Shown piece by piece: positions 1 to 10,300 of a stretch of 20,241 nucleotides of DNA. Location of the stretch: NCBI GenBank assembly GCA_019648995.1, contig BLXT01008583.1:28354-48594 (forward strand), read 5' to 3'. The translations under genes and the position numbers were made by a program. Positions within the stretch are counted from its first letter, which is position 1. Every line of letters begins with the position of its first letter. Origin of the DNA: Plakobranchus ocellatus (taxonomy: Eukaryota; Mollusca; Gastropoda; Plakobranchidae). The notes beneath the pieces were generated by a model. That model ran no database searches. It worked only from the letters and a program-made list of their open reading frames with translations, and had not been told where the DNA came from.

Positions 1-83
<83 letters not shown>

Positions 84-113
84 TGTGAATAAATAAACAA
101 ATAAATAATAAAT
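1..113. repeat. TGA/TAA compound microsatellite
   Basis: About 14 TGA triplets (1-42) pass directly into TAA/ATA triplets up to about 81, followed by degenerate AAATA units to about 113. It is a simple repeat in the 3' flank of RNPC3. The array is cut by the window edge, so its full length is unknown. Confidence 0.95.
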
Positions 114-1270
114 GTAGGTAACCCCACAGATGAGAGTCTCGAACAGGTGAAGAAAGACAAAAAAACTGCCCTTTCTTCCGTAATTATTGACTGCAATTCG
201 ATGAACCCAAAACTTTTTTTTTTTTTTTTTTTTGGTTCTTTTTTTATGAAAAACATCAGCGTGCAAACACAGGCAACCTCTGCCAATTCCATGTTTCAAG
301 TGAATCGTTAATATCAACGTCTTAAGACGCATGTCTTACTCTTGATATGATACAGCTCAAATAATAGAAGCTAATTCCCGCGACAAAACTGACTACTTCT
401 AAGGCGCGATACTACTTACTAGCCTCAAAGAAACTCCTGGTACCTACTAACCTAGGCAAAGAGCTGTTAATATCTCTCATCAGTCCTTACCATTGAAAAG
501 TGCATTAAATAGTATTGGATCTTTCAGTACTTTAAAATGTTTAAGATGTGACGTCCGAATGCTTTCAACTGGTCTCAATAGATTTCAATATTTTACATTT
601 TAGCGTATTTTGCAGTTTGTCACTAGTTATTAATTGTGTCTCATTCTCAGGAGCAGCCCATATGTGCCATAGATCACATTTTTTAATATTTCTAATCATT
701 GAAATAGCCAGAAATTCTTTCTGTAAAACTTTAAAACAATGAAACCTGGAAAAGGGCTGTGTACATTCTGAGCCAACATGGAGCTTTTTTCACCTTCACA
801 AAAAAGTATTTCAAAGAAAGGAAAAAGAGCATTAAATGTATTATTCTTTATGAAAGACTTTATATGCTGCATCTAGCTCGTTGGCTGGATGTAAAGACTT
901 GTATGTTGTAGTTGAGGTCAATAAAACTAAGTTGGCATTTTTGAGGGAAAAAAATTGTAAATGCTCGTACTTACTTAATACAGATTTCTGGTTTGTTATT
1001 AGCTTCATTTTAATATTTCTCTTAACAAAAAAGAAAACACTTTTACAAAAGGGAAAAAAGGATAACTACCAGGCCAAAAAAAAAAAATCTCAAGTACAGA
1101 GACAAGAAAAGCAGTTGATGCACAGCAGATAAAGTCAAACAATCACTTTTAGGGACAAATTCATCTAAAATTTGAGAAAGGAAAAAAAATAACCTGCATA
1201 GATTAAAAAAAGACTGATGAACACAGAACCAAGGTACATGATGCACATTATCAAAAAGGGTGTATTCATG
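114..1270. other. 3' flank of RNPC3, no gene seen
   Basis: AT-rich sequence with a 20-base T run at 214-233 and scattered short homopolymers. The open frames here are short, AT-biased and unlike any protein I recognise. The part next to 1270 may be the end of a longer RNPC3 3' UTR. A single TTATCCTTT-like match lies on the minus strand at 1054-1066 and is discussed in the findings. Confidence 0.6.
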
Positions 1271-1307
1271 TTTATTCCAAAAGCGTTTACATTTGCAATA
1301 CTTTATT
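1271..1307 (-). promoter_or_regulatory. RNPC3: Tandem AATAAA polyadenylation signals of RNPC3
   Basis: Two perfect AATAAA hexamers on the minus strand, at 1307-1302 and 1276-1271, begin 36 and 67 nt after the TGA stop. They predict a very short 3' UTR of roughly 60 to 100 nt. Cleavage sites cannot be placed from sequence alone. Confidence 0.75.
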
Positions 1308-1342
1308 GCATACTTTGTGACATCCAGGACATCTGTCAGCTC

Positions 1343-1393
1343 TCAAGGCTTGGACGCACTGTCTTCCTGTGCTTTGGCCGACCTGGCAAATTG
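1343..1393 (-). CDS. RNPC3: RNPC3 coding exon 13 (C-terminus)
   Basis: A 51-nt terminal coding exon for [16 protein letters not shown] and a TGA stop. QFARSAK continues the KPMVV of exon 12 exactly as human QFARSAR does, completing beta4 of RRM2 and a short polar tail. The human tail is about three residues longer and more basic. The exon was found by matching this motif; it is too short for an open-frame search. Phase 0 at the acceptor CTCCAG. Confidence 0.94.
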   Translation of the reverse strand, partial: QFARSAKAQEDSASKP

Positions 1394-4300
1394 CTGGAGG
1401 GTCGTTAGTTAAAGAAATTTAGCTCCTAAAATTGCAATAAAAGATTGAAAGATTAGCAAAAGCATGTTTTTTTTTAAATGTTGGGTAACCCAACGTTTCT
1501 AAAAACCATCAAATCATGACAATTATTCAGAGTGATAATATGGGAAGAATGGAAAAACTGCTCTATGAGACCAAGATTTGTAAGATCGTGTTGCTATTGG
1601 TATTTTTTCCTGTCTACAAGTAACACTATCATATTTTGCACTATAGAAAAGGGGAAAAAAAGGAGCATTCTCCTAAAAACAAATTTTCATGTAAGCCAAT
1701 ATTTTCCCCTGAGTTGCATCACATGTGCCAGATAGAAGATTTTGACATACCCTACAAAACCTCAATCTATTTCCAAAAGCAGTCAAACAAATAATTTCTC
1801 ATCGCTCGTATGGATCTAATCCCTTCCCAGTTCCACTGATGTAAATTTTCTATACAAAGCATCTAAATCCATTTAAATAGCCCACTATAAAATATCACAG
1901 ATCTTTTATGTGCTTCTGAAGGTCTAAAGGTTTTATTTAAATAAAAAGTGCGGTAACGAGCATGCCTCGTTGTCTACAACATTGTGTACTGACCTAAACT
2001 TCTAGCTTGTCCACCCTCCCTCCTTCTGTGCTTTGCTAGGATCTATAAATAGATTTGGTTTCCCCAATTCACCTCAAAATTGCTTTTTTTTTTCAAGTGA
2101 AATGACAGTATGAACAAGTTCAAAATAGTGTTTCAGAACACAAAGGATACAACAACCATGGGTTTGTCCTTCAGCATAAATCCATTCGTTTCCTTCACGG
2201 CTAAAGCAGCAGCACCCTCGGAAGGGAGGGTCACGAACGCCTGCCCCTTCATTCTGCCTTCCTTCATCAGACGGATGTCAAATCTGAGGGGTCATCACAC
2301 ATACATTTAAAAAAAAAAAATCTTTAAAAGTGTAACTGAAAACAATGTACCACATACATTTATTAAACTTATACTGCAGGGTAGTGGATATAGCAAAAAA
2401 AAAAAAAGAAACAAAAAACATTTTAAAAACCTTCAAAAACCATAAGAAATATATTGCAGCTACAGAACTGTTTTTGTGTGTTGTATAGATGACACTTGAA
2501 AATAATTTTTTTTATATATCATTGTAAGGACAGAAATGCCTCTTGACAAATTAGCTTTTGGAATGGGAAAAAAACTTTAAAAATTAAAAATGTTTCTTCA
2601 GTTGTTAATCAGAGAGAAGGAAATATTTATTTTCATTTTTTGAAATAATTACAAGCATATTTAACTTCACCAAACAAACATGAACACCCACAAATTGAAA
2701 TCCTTAATATGATTTATGAAAACAAATAAGATTTTCAAGCATTGCATTGGGAACATAACTACGGTATTAAAAATACGAGTGTCAGCTTGAGAAAACCTGT
2801 GGCAATTCACCACATATGCATGTTGAGATTTTCAGTTTCCCCTTGTATTCCATATCTTTGTGTGTCTGTGTGTGCATGCCTGTGTGTGCGCAGGCATTGA
2901 GGTTTTAATTTCTTTCACTTCACAAGGGCCTAGCAAGAAAAAAGTGCTTGCGAGTTCCAATTAGTTTTCTCATATTACCACACACATATATATCGCAATT
3001 AAATTTCTCTTGGAATCCCACCCCTTTACACTTACATATTTGTATCTGTTGGATTTTCCCAGTCAACATAGCGACCATATATCCAGTGAATATCCTGTCA
3101 TAAATAAAGGAAAATTTTTATCAAGAAAGAAAAAAAACATGGTAAACAAGGTAATTTTACCTTAGAACAGACCTTGCAGTCCAACTGACTGACTGACTAT
3201 TCCTGATATAAAAAAGCTCAGTTTATTAACTCAGTCTTGTTTTAATGATTTTTGTAAACAATGCAATCATAGATTTTAATTAATGTAAAATGTTTTTTTT
3301 TTCCTTCTAAAAAATCAGCCATTTTAAAACTAACAAAAAAAAAATCATGTCATGGTTTCAGGCAAACACTGGATCTTCAATTAACTAGCCCGGACACAAA
3401 TCTAAGCATAACAGATGCAGACAATTACAATAAACTTTTGACAAATGCTAGACTTAAAAGTTGGTGATGTGAACAAATGAAAGTTACATATTCTTGCTTA
3501 AAAATTTTCATTTTTAATTTGAACAAAGTTGAAAATGCTGTGGCAGGACAACATGACTACAGTCTCAGAGTAGCCCATGACTTGGGCCTGTGTGGGTTAA
3601 AACAAGAGATCTGAAGGCTACATTATGCTGGCAATGAAGTTTTCCAGTTGCTGTACTTACTTCCTCTGTGGTTTGTTTGGAGAGGTTTTTAATGTACAGT
3701 CGACATGATGGATCTCCTTCATCGTAGCGCCGAAACACGCTGTATTCTTTCATTTCTGGGACCAATATATAGTTAGAGGTTTTGAAAAATGTGGGGTGGA
3801 GTCATAAGTAAAGCACACGCAACCTGGTCAAAATGAGTCTTTCTGAAAAAAATTTGATCTTTGCAAGTTCTAAATTTCCTCTTGTGTGCATTGTTACCAT
3901 GAAATGTGATGTGTCATGCAAAAAATGGTCCCTGGCAAAGTAAGTTGTATGCATCGTGAAAAGCACCCATCATAGATATCAGTTGCTCTCAAAATGAGCT
4001 AGGTTCTCTCAAACATTGGGTTTTGGAGGCACAATGGCTAACAAATCCACGCTGAGATCTGCAGGGAACCTGTTGCCACAAATTAAAGCTATCAAGAACA
4101 CCCTAGCCAAGGGGAGGGGATGGCCTGAAAGCCTGAGATCAGTGAGATCACCTTGTTTATGGATGAGCTACATCTTGTGAAATTAAATCTACTACTAATA
4201 ACTATTATTACTCTTGTTCTTCCTTTCAAAATATCACACTTTATGGTGACACAACAAGTGTCAAGAAGTGAAAATAGTTTATAATATCTTAAAAGTTATG

Positions 4301-7300
4301 AGCCTGTAGCCCCTTTCAAGAAACCAATAGCAAATCACTTTTCCTTCAAGGCATGTCACTCACACCAGCCAAACTAGACACAGGCTAGACTTTGATCATT
4401 TTAAATCACTGGTTAACTAAAAACTTCTTGCATTAGCTTCTCAGCAGTAAAATCTAGATAGAGATTTGTTGACTTACGGGTAAGATACTAGCATTCCACT
4501 TTTCTTATAATTTAAGTTTTAAAAACAAATGATAAAAAAATAAAAACATAACATGTCAGAGCACAAAAACACCTTACAAAACCTAGAACTTTGTAAAAGA
4601 AGTGGTTTGCAACATCATATTCATTGAGGCTAGCTTATCCTATTCATATTCTATAAAAAATACTTTGTCAGAATATCAATCTTATCTTTCATCAGCAGCA
4701 TTTCTAATAAAATAAAATAAATTTAGTCAGATTTTGAGGGGAAAATAATTTCAAGAAATTCAGAATCACAATCAGATTTTCATTTTTGCTTTGATTTTTT
4801 TCTTACAGATAGCTGATTCAATCAGAATGACAGAAATATTCTATTATCAACTTATAAGAGTTTCATTTACAGGCAAGAATTACACAACATGTGGCAATCT
4901 GAGTCAACCCCTAAAACTGTTAGTATCATTCTGTATTAGTAGCTTGTATGGTCAAAATATGAGATTTTACTTTTATGCAATTTTCTTTGTCATCATTTTT
5001 CTGAATTTCTTGCCTGCAAAATTTCATAATTTTAGCTCTAGTGAAAGTGTCCACAAAATTCAAACAAATGGATGTGTCATAACATGAGAATATATAAAAA
5101 GAAAAAAAAAAACTCAAGATACATATCTGCAGAGTTGTGAAGAATTTTCTCTAGCAAACACACATATATCAAATTCAGCACTTGAGTCCTAGATCTACAT
5201 AATTAACTTAAAATGGAAACTCAAACTCAGAGGGATGATAATGACTCACTTCTCTGTGTGCAGAACTTTCTACAGACTTTGTACAGACTTTCTTTTCATT
5301 CAGCAAAGCTCATACCTACTTTTTCTATGACTTTGGTTAGAATTCAGTCACATGGACCAAAAACTCGACGAATTTTATAGGAAGTCACACAAATGTGAAT
5401 TTAAACATTTCAAAAGTATGTGCCTGAAGCAAAGTTAGCTTGTGAAAGCTTCAGCAGATACTTATTCCTGCTAGTGCACAGAGATCATAACCCTCACTGA
5501 TGGGTTGATTAAGGTAAAATTAAGAGACCCTTTTTTTTCCCTCTATACCAGACGTGGATGAAATGCATGTGCATTGAGAGAGTCAAATTAAGTTGGGAGT
5601 AGCATTTTGAATATTTCACATCACTGAAACAGCCAGAAAATTGCATTCCATAGGCAATGGTAAAAAATGGATAAAGATACACCAATTTTGTTGCCAAGCT
5701 GACAAAGTTTGAACTTTTAAGAAAGATGTTAAAAAATTTTTTTTTAATTCTTCTCTCTCATAAATGTCTTATGCACCGTCCCACTCACTCAATCTCAAGA
5801 TTTATAAGTTTTTTAAACTTGCTAAAAAAGATTTGATGCTTCAGAAAATTTTACCAGAGGTGGACAGCCTGGATCTCTTGAGCTCAGAAGAAGAAATAAA
5901 CTTGGACTTTGTCCACTCCTTCTCGACACTCTCCTCCTCCGCAACATTGGCGTCTTGAATCCGTGGCTGTGGCTGGAGAATTCCAAATCCTCCTTCGCCA
6001 GCGTCCACTGGCTGCTGCTGTTCTTCAGCCCTTGCAGCTGTGAATAATTTATGGGGACACATTAAACAACAAAGCTATAGTTCCCATCACAGTTTGATTT
6101 ATATTTACAACAACAACAACAAAAATTAACTCATATCACTTAAAAGAATTGTCCATAAGTGGAGCAAAAAAAATTATCTTAGAATACATAAAAATATGAC
6201 TGCTTATCTTAACAGGCATTGTGATGTTTTTTTTTCTTCTTCAGAGGTTTAAGAATTACGAGCTCAAAGATGACAGATCATTACTACTCTTTTGAAGAGC
6301 AGCATCAGATACTTCATGTGCACAAGATTATGTCCCAATATTTTCTTAGCATTCATTAATCTTCACATAACCTTTTTGAAATGATAATTGCTTTGTTAGG
6401 TGAAATAGTAGCTGGATTGACATTAAAAAAAACCTGTCAACAGTTTTTAACTAGATCATCATGCTTTATTAGGCTCTCCTTTGTATGTGTTCCCTTCTGC
6501 TTTCAAAACGGAAACAGAAGCTGATAATAAACCCCATATTTTCTTGGATTATCTCATTTATAACACAGACCCTTTAAAATAGCCAGAACAATAATGATGC
6601 TTATCAATTGCATTGTTGATTGATTATTATAGAAAAAGGCAATTTGATACTTAAATTATTTTTTGACAGTTTCATAATTCTCTGGTCGATTTTATAACTA
6701 AAGACCCTGCAACTTGCATAGGATGAGTTTTCTAATTAAGACAAGAATATTTTAGCAAAGCGGAAACCCACTATTAGAATCTGTGTCCCTGTAAGTGCTA
6801 CTGTCATTGTGCAGAACATCCTGCCACTGGTTGAGGTCAGCCCCTGATGGCGCTGTTGGCAGAGGCCTGTTATATTCAGGTGGAAGCGGTACATCATATG
6901 GGTTCTCGGGCATGTGCGCTGATGCTGTGCTATGCTCTAGTTGTATCAGTGACGAAGGTATCAAATGCTGACTGGGTTGAGAGAGCACAGGCCTTTGAGG
7001 AACTCCTGATACTTCAAGACTGTGCAAACCTGATGACCATGTCACTTCAGCAGACTGACCAGAGTCCAAGCTTGTGGGTTTACCAGCAGGGGCCTGTAAA
7101 GTCTTAGGCTGGTCTAGGATTCCCTCAGAAAGCTTTTTCAGAATCTGAATCTCATGAGAAACTCCTGAGGAGGAAGGAGCAGGAGGAGGAGGAGGAGGAG
7201 GAGGGGGAGGCAGAGGAGGAGCTTTTCGGGGATGAATGTGAGAGGGCAGCTTGAGTTCAATCTTTCTATTGGCAGCGGTGTATTCAGACAAGGCCTGCTC

Positions 7301-10300
7301 AAACACCTCGCGGACTGATGGAGCCTCACCCACCGCAAACTCCGCCTGTGATGTAGCAGAACTCTCTTGAAGCTCCGAGAGACGAGGCCGCTTCCTCTTG
7401 CGGTCTGCTCTCTTTTCTCTAGTTGTCTGTCTCGTGGCCTCAATTTTATCTTGTGTTCTGTGTTTAAGATAAGGAAAAATATCAAATAACAAGCTTAAGT
7501 TTAATGTTATTGTTGTTGCTGTAACAATTCCTGCCATAGACAGAGAGGAATTTTATATTATTCTCCTGAATAAGCAGTTGCTTATCAATTTAAAAAAAAA
7601 GATGCTAAAATATTTAAAAAAAACAACCTCATACAATAATTTTCCATACATAAAAAATCTTTTACACAATATTATGCTAATAAGTCAGTCTAGTTACTCA
7701 GAGTAAAAAAAAAAAAACAAATGTGTATTTAGATCAGTCCAAATGAACTGGAAATCACATCTCAAATATTCTGGACCATTCAAAATGCCTGAAATGTCTT
7801 ACTGTCAGCTTCAGATGAATGAAAACTATCGATTCTGAGCTTATATATGTGATTTTTATCTTCTCAAAAAAAAAAAAAGGTGAAGGATTTTTTTTTAATT
7901 AGGAAATTACAACTTTATTTTTTTTTTTTAAGTTGTACACATGGCACATCATGACTCGTTTCATGACAAATGTACATATCGAATGGGATAAAGTGAACAT
8001 TTAAAATTGAAAAAAAATTGTAAGGTAGATCTGTGACTAATTTAATATTTTGAGTACATTCAGGCTTTTTCTACAGTGCCCCGGCAATATTGCCTATTTG
8101 ATCTTTCTTTTTTTTGATGTTGTTGCTGTTTTTTTTTTTATTTCCTCACTTCAACTTACAAATATGTTTCTGAGTAATAAAAGTCTATGGAAATCTCAGA
8201 ACATTTGACACTTAATCAAATGCTGGAAACATTTGTCACTCAAGAAATTAAGAAGACCAAATAAATCATCTGACATTCCTGATTTGCCTGACTTTGTGGA
8301 GTGAAAAAAAAATAGATATCCACTTTTGACATAAGTATATAGATCTATACTCATTACAATAGACTTGAACATGGCTTCAATAAACAGTGACATTTCTACT
8401 TCTAGGGTAAGAAGAACATTTTGTTAGTCCTCAATTTGTTTTTAAAACCTTTACAGCAAAAACTGAGTTACTTTATAATACATCTTGTTAGTGAAAAGAA
8501 ATTCGATATCTCTTGAAATAACTCTTCAAAAGTTTTAACTCAAACACTTATAAAGTAAAATTATTTTGTTTGTGACACACTGTGGATGAGTAGTAGCTCA
8601 ACTGGTCAGGCCCTTTGCATCTATGCAAATCATGATGTGCTAGATACTGTGTCTGGGCCAATGAATTTTGTCTGCCCTTCTGAACAACAAGATCTATAGA
8701 GACTGGGCCAAAATAAAGGCAGAGGAAAGTAAAGGCCAACCACCTCACACTCACAGCTCTGTTTGTCAAGGAAAAATCAGGCGCTCATGTCTGGTATAGA
8801 ACCCTCTTTAAGAATGCGTTAAAGAATTAAAAATTCCCTGCCTCTTGATACACGATTACCAAAGCCCTTTTTAGTTTAGTTAATTAGAGAGTGCACCAGA
8901 CAAAAAAAGTCACATATAAAGCTACACACAACTCAAGACACATAAAAAAGCTACTAGTACATACATGTCAAGTTGACAAAGTTACTATTAACTCAATGAA
9001 GATATGCCAGTTGCAGATCTTGGGCAAAACCCATTACCACTGTAGATTTTATGTCTTGATTGATGCAATAACTAAAGCCTGGGTGTAAATGACTCAAAAT
9101 ACTGCCATTGTTAAATCAACAATGACCGCAACATGGTCAGTCAGAAATCACTCACCTCTTGTTTCTCTCCTCTTCATCACTCTCCAGCTCTGACTCAGTC
9201 TCACTAGAAATATCCATCTCTTGCTGGTCAGCATTGTCAGTGACCGCATATCCTCTCACATCAGGCCGCTGGAGATCAACACAAATAACACAATATAACG
9301 AGACTTTCACAGACAAACGTTCCAGTTTGAATTTTTTGTAAGATTCAGGAAAAAAAAATAAAGCAGGTTTTAACCATTTTAGTGACACTAAACTTAACTC
9401 CTTCAGGAAACAGCTAGAGGAAGCAGCCCAAACTAGTCTGAGTATAATTCAACCAAAAAAATTATCATGAGAATTAATGCTATGACAGAGGCTTGGTTTT
9501 TTTTTGGTTTTTTGTATATAGCCAGTCCACAACAAGGTGATCTCAGGCTTTCAGGCCCTCCGTCAGGCCAGGGCGCCGGTAGCGGGGCTCGAACCTGCGA
9601 CAGAATGGTCCCTGCAGATCTCAGGGCGGACTCGCAAGCCACTGTGCTACCGACGCCCCCTATGACAGAGGCAGATGTACAAGTTAGTGCACAGTGTGCA
9701 AGTAATCCAGCATATGAGACCAACAGAGAAGTCTAGCAGAAGGAAACGAATTGTTAACTAAACTAATGTTGCGCTCGTCAAATTATAAAATAGGCTTACT
9801 GCACTCTTGCAAGACAAGGCACATCACCAAATACAATAGTTTTGACAAATGCATTAAAAAATAATCTTTTTTAATAATTTTTAACCACAGGGATGCCAAA
9901 GGCCTCTGAAAAAAAAAGCAGGCAACTTATTGGTCAGTCTGGGTCCAGGGGTCGCCTGAGGCCCCGGCGGGGTCTCTGGGCAGCGCCTTGTGTAAAGGGT
10001 AAAGCACTCCGTCCAATATTGGTTTTTAGCAATTTTCAGGCTTGATTCTGGGCCCCTTCTACATTGAAATGATGCTTTTGAAGTAAACAATGACATCAGA
10101 TCTGCCAACCCCAAAGTGTACGTGGGAGTAATCCATAGGCCTATCCAGAGTATTTTGGACTAGTTTGGGGTAATTCAAGGACTTTGGCGCAAGGGGGGGG
10201 GGGAGAAGTAATACAACCCTCGAATGATCAGAACCAGTCTTATATTTTTTTTTGTGGCTTTTGTTCAAACTTCCTTTATATCAGTAAAGACGAAATCCAT

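Larger units (their letters stand above)
1394..2150 (-). other. RNPC3: RNPC3 intron 12, U12-type GT-AG, 757 nt
   Basis: The only intron of the gene with minor-spliceosome signals at both ends. Inside it, an AATAAA on the minus strand at 1937-1932 lies about 196 nt past the retained-intron stop, so an intronic polyadenylated isoform is possible. A 15-nt palindrome (GTTGGGT, A, ACCCAAC) sits at 1480-1494. No other gene is seen. Confidence 0.88.

Noticed and set aside
4791-5087. 98-codon plus-strand open frame
   Set aside because: It lies in RNPC3 intron 9, is very rich in F, I, L and N as expected from AT-rich DNA, and shows no domain or splice context.
6847-7107. 86-codon plus-strand frame
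   Set aside because: Antisense shadow of RNPC3 exon 8, whose minus-strand frame is supported by homology on both sides.
7138-7485. 115-codon minus-strand frame with Leu run
   Set aside because: It is the other-frame shadow of RNPC3 exon 8; the Leu run is the Pro-coding TCC repeat read out of frame.
9570-9660. tRNA gene candidate
   Set aside because: A and B boxes are present, but the cloverleaf does not pair, and the target duplication and tail show it is a SINE head.
9467-9736. Open frames over the SINE on both strands
   Set aside because: They cover the GC-rich SINE and its target duplications; not protein-coding.
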